Assembly: GCA_032690845.1 (NCBI GenBank)
Contig: CM064430.1
Coordinates: 52,673,882 to 52,737,881 of the forward strand
Direction of reading: 5' to 3'
DNA: 64,000 nucleotides
Origin: Eleusine coracana subsp. coracana
Taxonomy: Eukaryota; Streptophyta; Magnoliopsida; Poales; Poaceae
Part shown: positions 11,339 through 21,566 of the stretch, piece after piece
How the letters are laid out: every line of letters begins with the position of its first letter
How positions within the stretch are numbered: the stretch's first letter is position 1
Notes under the pieces: model-generated
Seen by the model: the letters and a program-made list of their open reading frames with translations, nothing else
What the model was told of the DNA's origin: nothing
Databases searched by the model: none
Translations under genes and position numbers: made by a program

Positions 11339-12196
11339 ACCATTTTAAATAGTTGAGGAAGAATCGACCTCCGAGGGCTCCATATCTCCGGTTTCCAATG
11401 TCACCCTGTAGGCCTTGAAATCTTCACCAGAACAGAGATGAGACGATGAACAAGAATCACACCTTGTTCATTGAACACTGGATACATGCGATCATGGTGC
11501 TTAGACAAAAAACCACCAGAGAACTTGTAATCGGCGACCGTAGCAAGTCGTGCACGCCCCTTGTTTGCCAAAGTATCCACTACACAAATTTTCCTCTCAG
11601 TCACACGATACATGCGGCCTTCGAACGGGAAAGCTGTTGTGATGCGGTGGTTGTCAAGGTTGAGCCGTGTCCACCTCTTGTCGCCAGGCTTAGCAATGGC
11701 TAACTTACGGGATTTGTAAAGAAGAGCAACCGTGTTCCATCAGCCGTGAGCCCCCTCCAACCTTCCAATTTCAACGTGCTAGCTGACAGGAGATCGGTGA
11801 CCAGCCCTGTGAACGGGATGAGGAGCTGAACGACGTAGGGCCCATCTGGCAGGGCATGAGGAAGCTCTCGGTGGTCCGCCCGAGAGAGTAGAGGCGACGG
11901 AGGTCCGTGATGCCGACGTGGATGCAGTCTTCGGTGGAGACGTTCACAAAGCGTCGCCGACAGTTGATGTTGAACCTGCTAGGCAGCATGATCCAGTGCC
12001 GCTGGTGGAACCGACGGTCATAGATCTCGTGCGGTCTCGGGTCAGCAGAGAGCTCATGCCACGCTTTGCACGCGCGTGCGGAAGCGGATGTAGTCTGCGA
12101 ATATCGTTGGCCAGAGCGTGCTCCGCGATCAGCCCTGCCGGTCCGGCAGTCAGGTTCGCCCTGTCCCTCCTTCACGTCACAACAGATAGGTTGGCA
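11339..12196 (-). pseudogene. F-box/DUF295 pseudogene 1
   Basis: On the - strand this aligns along most of its length with the F-box/DUF295 copy at 13602-14835, including the segments MLPSRFNI, RRRFVNVST, KGRARLATVADYK and DRMYPVFNE. The frame shifts several times: the F-box part and the propeller part are in different frames, and another shift follows VHR near 11450. The C terminus is truncated after the equivalent of LETGD and runs into unrelated sequence with a stop (about 11353). Upstream homology ends at about 12196, where a LINE 3' fragment begins, so the first exon is missing. It cannot encode a working protein. Confidence 0.85.
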
Positions 12197-13540
12197 TGTG
12201 GAACAGGTGCCAACTTACGAGGCATGCGGCACGGATAGCAAATCCATATGGCATGCTCTTATGGAATGTACGATAGCAAGAGCTTTCTAGGAGCGAGTCA
12301 AGGTGGTTTTTGGAATCAAGCTGCCGGTCCTGCATCCAGATACATGGGCTCGGGACTTGGTCTATGCTAACCGATGTTCAGAGCGAGATCGAGGCGTGAT
12401 CATGAGCGGGATGTATGCACTGTGGACATTGAGGAATAAACGAAGGCACGGCGAGGCGGTAGCGCCGGTGAGTGTAGCAGTGCAGTGGGCATATTATACT
12501 GCTCGCGACCTATGGCAGTTGGCAGATTAATTACTCACACGGTGGCTTGCACAAAAGTGAAGAATAAGCAGGCGATGTGGACAGCTCCCCTAGAGGGCTA
12601 GGTGAAGTGCAGTGTGGATGGTGCTTTCGCTCCAAAAACAAAGATAGCAGCGTTGGGTGCGGTCCTCCGGAACCATCAAGATGTGTTCATGGCAGCAACA
12701 TCTCGCTGGTATGCATCCTGTCTCAACACGCTACATTCTGAAGCTTTGGCGTGTCGTGAAGCCTTGGTGCTAGCAAAGACAGTCTGGAATGCGGAAAGTT
12801 TTCTTGGAAACAGACTGTCAAGAACTGGTGAAGCTTTGGGCAGGTGGTACGGGGCAACGTTCTCATATTAAGAGATTTAAGATAGTTTCAAATAATTGTG
12901 ATCCATCCATTTGAGAAGAACTCTAGGATTAAAATGATCTATTACCTTGTATGAGGTAATAGTTAAAATAAATATTTGATGAGTTTTGGAAATCCAAACT
13001 ATTATGTTCCAAAATGAACCCACGTAAAGGTTAAGAAATATTTTTCTTCTACTTGGAAGCTCTCCAACTTCCACGGATCCTAAAAAAAAAAAACTTTCAC
13101 ACGTGGATTTTTTAGCGTACATTACCAATTTTGTTTATAGCAAAGTAACAAATGTGTTACCAAATTTACCTTTTTATTATGCATGTGCACGTTACCAAAG
13201 GCTTAAATGGAAATATGTGACATTCATTTGTATGATCGTTCAGAGTGACAAGGTACAACAAAAAGAAAACACCTTGTGGTCTACCGTAGCAGACCTCTCA
13301 TATTATGCCAGTACTAAGTGAGATTAAGGACCTTAGCTCTACTTTTGAGGCCTTTTATCTTTATCATATATTATTAGTAAAATCTGTAATACAATAGCTC
13401 ATTTGCTAGCTAAATAGGTCTCGGACGATGACAGGTTGAGGGTGTGGCAAGAACCACCAACTTGCATTGTGATCCCGCTGGCCAAAGATTGTAACCCTAT
13501 TCTTCATGAATGAATGGGATTATGAGTGGCAAAAAAAAAA
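12197..13540 (+). mobile_element. LINE 3' fragment (RNase H domain and poly-A end)
   Basis: From about 12215 the + strand encodes the end of a plant L1-type ORF2: a zf-RVT-like stretch (WHALMEC), linker residues and an RNase H-like domain of the RVT_3 type (CSVDGAF about 12608, then HSEALACREALVLAK about 12739). Frames are broken by stops. After an unexplained interruption (about 12900-13385) the LINE tail resumes (DRLRVWQEPPTCIVIPLAKD about 13432) and ends in an A-rich tract at 13531-13540. It is 5' truncated, as LINEs usually are, and abuts F-box pseudogene 1. Confidence 0.75.
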
Positions 13541-13601
13541 GAAGAGAGACTCACACTGAACATCCATATAGGGACCAGATAATGTAGTAGAGAATACAAA
13601 T

Positions 13602-14835
13602 TTATGATTTTGATGATCGCAGATAAGCTAACAAATATTTAATGACATCCTTCTTGTTAAAGTTTGTCTTGAAGCTTGTAGTATCTGATGGATCAAAGGC
13701 AACAACTTCAGTATATTTATCGCAGAGATATACGATGTCAGGGCCTATGGACAAGGAAAACGTGGGAGGCACGGGCTGTGAGCGACCATAGCAAACAAAG
13801 AGAGCTTGCCCACCAAGTCCATGTATCGGTTCCAAATCTCCGGTTTCCAATGTCGCCCTGTAGGCCTTGAAAAAGTCACCAAAAGAGAGGCGGTAACGAT
13901 GGACAAGAATCACACCTTCTTCATCGAACACTGGATACATGCGGTCATTGTACTCAGATGAAAACCCACCGGGCAACTTGTAATCGGCGACCGTAGAAAG
14001 TCGTGCACGCCCCTTGTTTGTCGAAGTATCCGCTACCAAAATTTTCTTCTCGGTCAAACAATACATGCGGCCTTCCAACGGGAAAGCTGTTGTGATGCCG
14101 TCGTGGTTGTCGAGGTTGAGCCGTGTCCACCTCTCATCACCAGGCTTAGCGACGGCTAACCCATGAGAATTGTAAACAAGAGCAACCGTGTTGTCGTTGA
14201 TGAGGCCACCACTATGGAACACGAGGCCCCGTGCTTTGTGAGCCGTACTCCCCCTCCGACCCTCCAGCCCCAGTGTCGTAGCTGATGGGAGATCGGTGAC
14301 CAGCCCTGTGATCGGGTTGAGGAGCTGGACGATGTAGGTGCCCATCTGGCAGAGCACGAGGAAGCCTTCGGTGGTCTGCCCGAAAAAATAGTGGCGGCGG
14401 AGGTCCGGGATGCCGATTTTTATGCACTCTCCGGTGGAGACATTCACAAAGCGTCGCCGGCAGTGGATGTTGAACCTGCTGGGCAGCATGATCCAGTGCC
14501 GCGGGTGGAACCGACGGTCGGAGATCTTGTGCGATCTCAGGTCAGCGGAGAGCTCGCGCCACGCTTTGCACGCCGCGCGGAAGCGGATGTAGTCTGCGAC
14601 GTCGTTGGCCAGAGCGTGCTCCGCGATCAGCCCCGCCGGTCAGGCGGTCAGGTTCGCCCAGCCTCTCCTGCACGTCACAACAGATCGGTGCCCCAGGCGT
14701 TAGTGAGCTACAAGAGAGAGAGGAACAGGAGGCTGCGCATGGTCCATACAAGACAGTAGTTTCTGCTCGCGCGCATTTCGCTGGCCGACGATCGTCCCTG
14801 CCGGTGACTTCGTCACGCGCATCGCTCGAGGCCAT
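13602..14835 (-). pseudogene. F-box/DUF295 copy 2, nearly intact, one nonsense codon
   Basis: By comparison with the copies at 17544-18756 and 20110-21404, exon 1 is 14835-14750 (start MASSDARDEV) and exon 2 is 14667-13602, total 1152 nt, in frame. The only break seen is TGA at 14642-14640 (codon 38), where paralogues have Gly in the conserved GPAGLIAE segment of the F-box (GGA to TGA). Everything downstream is open: F-box remainder (AEHALANDVADYIRFRAACKAW), then the DUF295 beta-propeller domain (PF03478, now called KIB1-4 beta-propeller) to the end. A downstream ATG at 14489 could give a 295-residue protein without the F-box. In an intact form it would act as a substrate receptor of an SCF ubiquitin ligase. 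A sequencing or assembly error at this base would also explain the stop. Confidence 0.85.
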
Positions 14836-15959
14836 GTCCCGTGACCGTGAGGCTCCTCGATCTGATCGCGTCGCAGCGGCGGGTTTGCGGAATGTCTTTC
14901 GTGAGGATTGTTTTTCCCTTCAATGATCGAAGAAGTCCATATATATAGAAAGACATTTCACATGACTGGTTGCTGAGATTTCCCAGGTTACTCATATTCT
15001 TTTGTATATCTTTTGGTCATATTATTGAAACAATAAATAAAATATACGCGTAGACCAAATGGTTTTGGTAAAGCCGGAACAACCCTTTCTTTTTTGAAGC
15101 TAGAATGTTTCAGTTTTCATAAGCAACTAAGATCTTGTAGATTACTTGATCACATCTGGCGGCTCACTAACCCATTCCTCAGCTATATATAAAACCAAAA
15201 CCCTAACGTCACACAGTGTCATACTCCTTCTCCCCGGCCCTCTCTTTCTCTTCATCCAGCCGCCATCCTCATTTCCTCTCTCTCTTCACATGGCGCCGCC
15301 TCTCCTCCTGCAGGGCACCGCCCTCTCCTCCAGCAAGCCCACACCACCCCCTCCTCCGATGGCCCTATGCCGCCCCTCCTACAGTGAGGCACGACCCTAG
15401 GCGAGGAGCGGCAACGACGAGTGGGAAGATCTAGTCGGGAGCGTTGGAGCCAGGCGCGAGTGTCCTTCCTTGAGCGTGAGCGCTCTTCCTCAAGCGTGAC
15501 GGGCAACGGAGGCGGCGGCTCGTCAACGCTGTCACGTGTATGCGGCGTCCTTCCTCGAGCGTGGACAGGCGATGGCGGCGGTGGCTTGCGGGCACGGTTC
15601 TAGTCAGGCACAGTTCCAGCCGGGCTCAGCCCTCCTCCGGCCACCCCTCTTCAGACCATCCTCCACTCCTCCGCCTTCTCGGAGTAGGTGCACTGGGCGA
15701 ATCCAGCGGCAGCTTCCACGACACCCTCCCTGCGACTCCCAGCGACCTCTCCCAATGGCGGCGCTCTCCCCCGTAACAGATCTGGCCGGAGCGCGGCCAG
15801 ATCCGGCCATGGGGGCGATGGCACGGGTGGGGCGGCCTCGAGGCGGTGGATCTGGCCGCTCTCTTTGTGAGGCGGCCATGAGGTGGAGGGTTCGGGTGTG
15901 GGCTACAAGCGGGCCGGTGGGCTCATGCCTTTTTTTTGTTTTTCGGATTTGAGGGTAGC
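14836..15959. other. Intergenic DNA with a GC-rich block
   Basis: The block 15200-15950 is GC-rich and preceded by TATATATAAAACC at about 15184-15196, so it resembles a promoter and first exon, possibly a captured gene fragment. Several frames are open for 60-140 codons with low-complexity Pro/Ser/Arg content and no family resemblance. No gene called. Confidence 0.3.
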
Positions 15960-16117
15960 GGCCGCTACTAATCTTTCTGTAACGACGGATTATTTTGTGT
16001 TCTGGACGTCCGCTGTTACTTCATTTTATTTCTAGCTATGTTAGCATAGCGGCGGGATGGCCCACCCGCCCTATAGTGGGTTTTGCCCCGCTGCTACATG
16101 CCACTTTTGTTGTAGTG
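15960..16117 (-). mobile_element. CACTA-like transposon end (solo)
   Basis: On the - strand the sequence starts CACTACAACAAAAGTGGC (ending at 16117 on +), the type of terminus found in CACTA (En/Spm) elements. Behind it are GC-rich inverted motifs (GGCGGGTGGGCC near 16060-16075). No matching opposite end was found, so only one terminus is supported. It abuts the gypsy gag remnant. Confidence 0.4.
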
Positions 16118-16639
16118 TGTTGTCGATTCTGGACCGCCGTGGATGACTTGTTTGACCGAGTGATCCATGGCCTCACAGTTCCAAAGCTTGGCCATCTTCG
16201 ACACCTCATAATTTGATGGTGTCGATGGAAGACTTGACGTCGCTGACGGGCGTCTCGATATGAGGCCGCCAAGCCTCGAACACCACTGCCACCAACTTGA
16301 GTGCTGCAACGCGTGTTGTGGTCACCGCCTTGACATGATCCAAGCGCTCGGTTGGTCGCCGACTTGTACAACTCCAGATGCATTGATGTCGCCGCCTCGA
16401 GCACATCCAAGTGGGTTGCGACTTGCGACTGGTTAGTCGACCTATGCCTTGACATCGCTTCAACCATGATCACCCGAATCTCCCACGTAGTGTCTTGTAG
16501 CTTGGTGTCGGCGTAGAGCATTACAATCTCATCGAGGATGAGCTTCATGTTGGGCTCAACCGCACCCATCTTCTTCCGGAGGCGAGTGTAGTGTTGGTGA
16601 TCCTCCAGATCGCACAAAATTGAAGTCTCTGATACCTAA
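16118..16639 (-). mobile_element. LTR retrotransposon leader and gag N-terminal remnant
   Basis: Reading - strand from the LTR at 16641-16877, the sequence GGTATCAGAGAC (about 16636-16625) matches the primer-binding site complementary to initiator Met tRNA. It is followed by an open frame from 16617 that resembles the coiled N-terminal part of plant Ty3/gypsy gag proteins (LDEIVMLYADTK, then in shifted frames AWRPHIETPVSDVKSSIDTIKLE). Frames shift, and the element is cut off at the CACTA-like end. No pol is left. Confidence 0.55.
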
Positions 16640-16640
16640 T

Positions 16641-16877
16641 TGTTAGAACCTAGTGGATCTTTGTTGTCAATTCCTTTCATTATGAACGGGATCTGGGTTA
16701 CAATAGCCTCACTTGGGTAGGATTCAAGTAGTAGTAGGGTACATGGGAGGAAAAAGAAGTAGTAGAGTACAACGATAATATTCTGTCTCTCTCTCTTTTT
16801 TGGAAAAGGGTAATATTCTCTTTGATGATCTCTACTTTCACATTGTCGATGCCTTATAGTCCATAGATCGTCTAACA
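16641..16877 (-). repeat. Solo-side LTR (237 bp) of the truncated retrotransposon
   Basis: Bounded by TGTTAGA and TCTAACA, an inverted TG...CA end pair, and directly followed on the - strand by a tRNA-Met primer-binding site. It is the 5' LTR of the element whose gag remnant lies at 16118-16617. Confidence 0.6.
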
Positions 16878-17543
16878 TTCTAAAGCAATGTCACCGTGTG
16901 ACATTCCTATATTTTAGACCATCCATCTCCAAATCTGTGGCTCCTAATTAGTATATAGTCTAATAACTCAGCAATTTAATTAAATTTGCCTCTATTTAAT
17001 TTGGTAAGAACTCCTAGCAGTCACGGGCAGGAAATTTTTTTATCAGCCCTTTTTTGTTACGGCAGAGCAGAAGAAAAACTTGATCGTGTTTTGTTGCTAT
17101 GACTGACTTCACGCCACTGCAACCACTCTTAATCATTTGGTTAGCTCGAAGAGCCAATCAATTTTCTTAACATCACGGTGACATCGTTGCAGCCCATCGA
17201 CTTTATTTTATATCATTTTGAGCTGTGAAAAAGACAGGAGTCTGGAGCGTATTGTTGCCGGCAAGAAAATATATGTTGTCACCAAGAAACTCATGCCGAA
17301 AAAAAAAAAGCAGAGAACACTTAATAGCTATTGTTGTGCTACTATGCAGCCATAGACTTGGAGATGGGTGGTTTAAAATGGAGGAAAGTTACACTGTGAC
17401 ATGACATTGCTTCACAAATGTCAGATGATTTGGTGTTCGGCTGGACCGGTGTGGCCTTTAAGCCCACTCTGGACCCGTGGTCCTTACGCTTGGACGTTTG
17501 GCGCGCGAACTCTTCCTGGTCTTCCCGCCAGCTGCATCCGATG
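16878..17543. other. Intergenic DNA, unassigned
   Basis: No coding region or repeat boundary recognised. Confidence 0.35.
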
Positions 17544-18756
17544 CTATCGTAGCCGCTGCAGGTGCCACATCAGGCGCACTAATAGAACACACGTAACTTT
17601 TAAGACAATAGGCAATATCCCTCTTGTGGAAGGTGGGTACTGTGTGCCTGTACCGGAGAGATCAAAGGCAACAAATTCTGGGTGGTCTTTGTCGGGATCA
17701 TTTCTGCACACATATACGGTGTCAGCGCTAATTGACGTAGAAATCCCGGCAGCCACGAACTGTGAACTGCATCCGCAAACAAATAGGGCTTTCCCTCCCA
17801 GGTCGTGTATCCGTTCCATGTGGCCAGTGTCCAATTCGACCCGGTAAGCTGCGAACTTGTCATCAAAACAGTATTTGTCTTCTGCGTGTCGCTCGACAAG
17901 AATGAGGCCTCATTCGTCATCGAACACCGGATATATATAGTCGTCGCGATAAGAAAATTTACCAGCAAATTCGAGATCGGCGACAACCACCAGTCGCGGC
18001 TCCCGGCCAGCCGCTGTTTGCACGACCAAGATGTTCTTGTTGGTGACACAGTACAAGCGGCCTGCAAATGGCAACGCTAAGAAAACGGCAATTGTTGAGT
18101 CATCTGCTAGGCCCCCACTCTGCACCCGTTGGTAGCTCAGTATGTAGTCCGCGGCATGTTGGCTTTTAGTAACGAACAGAAGTCTGGCCACATGTGGGTA
18201 CTCGGCGAGCTGCCCGGTTAACGGGTTGAGGAGTTTGACAATGTGGATGCTTTTCTGGCACACGACAAGGAGGCCCTCGACGATGCGCCCGAGAATGTAG
18301 TAGTGTGGGAGGTCAGGAACGGGCACTTGGATACACTTGCCGGTTTGGGTGTTGAGGAATCGTCGTCGACGCCGGTTGGGGACGTCGGAGTCGCGCGGGA
18401 GCATGATCCACTGCCCAGGGTGGAACCGGCGGTCCAAGAAGCTATGAACGCGTGGGTCATCGGAACATGCGCGCCACGTGGTGCACACCGCGCGGAAGTG
18501 GACATAGTCGGCGACGTCGTTGGCGAGAGCACGCTCGGCGATCAGTGCTGCTGGTCCAGCCGTCAGGCTCGCCCAGTCCCTCCTACTCAATAATGTTTCG
18601 TTCCGAGTCATATATAAATAAAGAGGAAGAAAATACAAAACGACTAGTAGGAGCGGTAGAAAATTACCAGTCCGAGCCGGAGAGCGCATCCTGCGAGTCG
18701 GCGTGTCCTCGGCGGGCGCGCTTCGCATGCTGGCGACCAGGAGCACGTGATGCCAT
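17544..18756 (-). pseudogene. F-box/DUF295 copy 3, nonsense codon and internal deletion
   Basis: Exon 1 is 18756-18668 (MASRAPGRQHAKRARRG, a basic NLS-like stretch) and exon 2 starts at 18582. The intron is GT/AG and the junction codon gives W-RDWASLTAGPA, as in the intact copy at 20110. The F-box (LIAERALANDVADYVHFRAVCTTW) and the first propeller part are open. Two lesions: about 29 residues are missing in frame after GGLADDSTIAV (the segment carrying AVAKPGDKEWTQL in the intact copy), and TGA at 17912-17910 stops the frame after YPVFDDE. Beyond the stop the same frame continues (FAAYRVELDTGHMERIHDLGGKALF) to a diverged C terminus ending at 17544. As it stands, a 253-residue truncated protein could be made. 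Confidence 0.87.
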
Positions 18757-19389
18757 GTTTCGACGAACTTCCTCGCTGGAGCTCCGAGTCCGGAGGGTTG
18801 TGGGGTCTTTTGAGACCCAGAGTTTCGGTGAGTTGATTTTTAGAAAGTCTTTGTGCATCCGAATCAGATCGATTGAAAAGGCGGGCAGGATTATATTAAC
18901 AATTTGTATTCGTATAAAGAATAGACTTTTTTTCCTAAACATGAGACGGAAAGTATGACCCAGAAATTGGACAACCCCCTCCCCCACGCTCCCAACAAGA
19001 TCTTAATCTCTATATAATAATACTTATTTAAAAGAGGTAAACACGTCCATACGATATTGCGTGATAAAAAAATATGACTTGATGTTACATAACATATACT
19101 CTAAATTAAGGAAGATGTTGTCCCTTTTGGCGAAGCTCCAGCAACAACTTCAACTCTTCATCTATGCTAGCTGGTGGCTGCTTGTATATATGTTAATTTG
19201 GTCATGCTCTCAAGTTTAATGGTAGACATAAGTACATGACATTTTTTTTTTAATCAATACATGACATGTTGCAAGGCAAGGTTTATGCATAAATAAAAGG
19301 AGTATGATATCTGGTGCCAAACAACACCGCCAGAGACGATTGCTGGATGGTAGGATGGGGGAGTGCGTGGATCTTATAATCATATATAA
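18757..19389. other. Intergenic DNA, unassigned
   Basis: Promoter side of F-box copy 3. No other gene or paired repeat recognised. Confidence 0.35.
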
Positions 19390-19977
19390 CTAGCAAAGTG
19401 TTCGTGCATTATTACGGACTTAAAAAAAATAAAACACTCTTTATAATTTAAATATGAATTATTTACATAATATAATTATTAGATATATATACTATTGATA
19501 TTTTTTACATGAAAGATTATATTTATATTACCGTTAATACTTCTTAATATACCATTTTATGTTAAAAGTAACAGTTTTATCACCATTTTTTATTATATTC
19601 TAAAAACTTTATCCGGAAAGAAAAATCAATTCACGGAGTCCAGAAATATCACTATATTATAACGCGATTTTGAAATTAAAAACTTGCTCTAATAAAAAAA
19701 GTTAAAACACGAAAGTCGTAAATCTTGTCGAGACCTTTTCAAAACATATATGGATCATATTATTTGGACTACGGACGTAGGAGATATGGGCCCTGCACAA
19801 AAACCTATGCAGAGGAGTCCAAATTAGAACAAATATTTTTGCATCGCATATTTGGAAAACAAAACTATGAGATCTGGACTTCCGTTGAATACCAAAGTTG
19901 TAGAACTTTTTAAGAGCTACGAAATAGAATTTGAGTTTGCCTCATTTGAGCTTCAGACGTGGTAGTTATAGAGAAGA
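19390..19977 (-). mobile_element. Non-autonomous Helitron, copy 2 (internally deleted)
   Basis: The inverted Helitron 3' end (CTAG at 19390-19393, then AAAGTGTTCGTGC... with the decayed hairpin) aligns with copies 1 and 3. On the - strand the 5' end TCTTCTCTATAA is kept, but about 100 bp behind it, present in the other copies, is missing. It lies 132 bp downstream of the stop codon of the intact F-box gene at 20110-21404. Confidence 0.7.
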
Positions 19978-20109
19978 GAAGATTGGCGTCGGACGGACTG
20001 AAAACTATTCCTTTTTTCAGTCGCCTCGTGGCCGGTGATACAGTCCCGCACTCGATCCATTCCATTTTTCCAGCATAGGGAATAGAGAGCAACATGACAT
20101 TCCGCTAGA

Positions 20110-21404
20110 TTATGAGCACACATAATCAAATAAATAGTTAGGTACATCCTCGTTGACTAACTCGGTGCTTTTACCCGAGAGATCAAAGGCAATAACTTCT
20201 GGTTTGTCTTCATCGAGATCATCGTCATTTCCGCAGACGTATATGGTATCAGCTCTAACGGACAAAGAAATCCTGGCAGCAACTGATTGTGAATGATTCC
20301 CACAAACAAACAGGGCTTGCCCACCAAGGTGACTTACACGCTCCATGTTGCCAGTGTCCAATTTGACCCGGTAGGCTGCAAACTTGTCATCGAAGCAGGA
20401 ACGGTCCGTTGTATGTCGATGGACTAGAATGAATCCTTCTTCATCGTAAACTGGGTACAAGTAGTCGTTGAACAAAGCAAATCCAGCTTCCAATTTGAGT
20501 TCAGCCACAACCACCAGCCGTGGCTCCTGTTGATCAGCATCATCTGTTTTCACGACCATGATATTCTTATCGGTGATGCAGTACAAGCGGCCTGCAAACG
20601 GCAATGCCAACAGCATGTAGTAGTCAGGACCCATTAGCTGTGTCCATTCCTTATCACCGGGCTTGGCCACGGCAAACGTCGACACAATGTCACAGAGAAG
20701 CGCAAGTGTGGAGTCATCTGTTAGACCCCCACTCTGCACCCGTTGGTACTTCACTCTGCTGTCCGTAGTATTGATCGTGCTTTTACATGGGACCAGCATC
20801 GTTTTCACATGTGGGAAGTCCGTAAGCTGCCCTGTCAACGGGTTGAGGAGTTGGACGGTGTGGGTGTCATTCTGGCACACTACGAGGAGGCCCTCGATGA
20901 TGGGATCGATGATGTGGTAGCCTTGTGGTTCAGGAAGGAGCACCTGGGTGCGCTGGCCGGTGTAGACGTTCAGGAAACATCGACGCCTGTTGCGAGCCTT
21001 GGAGGCGCTCGGCAGCATGATCCACCGCCGAGGGTGAAACCGGCGGTCGGAGACGTCGCTAGCACGCGGATCTGAACAGGATGCGCGCCATGGCCTGCAC
21101 GTCGCACGGAAGCGAATGTAGTCGGCGATGTCATTGGAGAGGGCGCACTCAGCGATCAGTCCTGCCGGTCCGGACATCAGGCTCGCCCAGTCCCTCCTGC
21201 ACAATGTTGGTTTCGAGAGTCATTATATTATTAGATATACATAATAAGGGAAGGCAAGAATTTAAGATCGGATGGCCCACGAGGGGCAGGAGGGAATTAC
21301 CAGTCTTGGTGGGGCGGCGACAAGTGAGAGGACGCGTCCTGCCAGTCGGCGGCGCCGCTGCTGCGGGCGCGCTTTGCATGCCGGCGGCCTGCAGGAGATA
21401 CCAT
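20110..21404 (-). CDS. F-box/DUF295 protein, copy 4, intact (2 exons, about 396 aa)
   Basis: Exon 1 is 21404-21301 and exon 2 is 21196-20110 (1191 nt). The 104-bp intron has GT/AG ends and phase 2; splicing joins ...PPHQDW to RDWASLMSGPAG. Residues 1-34 carry a basic NLS-like stretch (GRRHAKRAR). The F-box lies at about 38-78 (GLIAECALSNDIADYIRFRA, CRPW). The DUF295/KIB1-4 beta-propeller domain follows, with repeated family phrases such as VQLLNPLTGQL, LALPFAGRLYC and DEEGFILVHRH. By family knowledge the product is a substrate receptor for an SCF-type E3 ligase; target unknown. Upstream ATGs in the first frame (21566) are less likely, because copies 2 and 3 share the 21404-type start. All six copies lie on this strand, consistent with tandem duplication. 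Confidence 0.88.
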
Positions 21405-21516
21405 CTGATCCCGATTCCTGGGGCTCGGTACGCTGGACCTCTGAGCTGGTGGATTGGATTCTTTTGAGTTCAAGGTTTCGGTTAGTTGTATTCTGCATCC
21501 CCCAAATAGACGTCCA

Positions 21517-21525
21517 CATATATAG
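21517..21525 (-). promoter_or_regulatory. TATA box of F-box copy 4
   Basis: CTATATATG on the - strand lies about 113 bases upstream of the ATG at 21404, giving a plausible leader of about 80 bases and supporting the 21404 start. Confidence 0.45.
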
Positions 21526-21566
21526 GGTAGACTGGGTTTAGGAAAGAGTCTATATTTGGTAAGCAT

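Noticed and set aside
15146..15952. A Pro/Ser-rich gene start with a TATA-like motif
   Set aside because: Three frames are open with low complexity, no splice-supported extension and no recognised family; kept only as a GC-rich block.
16036..16617. A 193-codon - strand frame taken as a host gene
   Set aside because: It follows a tRNA-Met primer-binding site and an LTR, and its first part resembles gypsy gag. The last part runs through a CACTA-like end.
18990..19030. A possible Helitron 5' end (TCTCTATATAATAATACTT)
   Set aside because: No matching 3' terminus in the same orientation and no similarity to the 5' ends of the four supported copies beyond the first bases.
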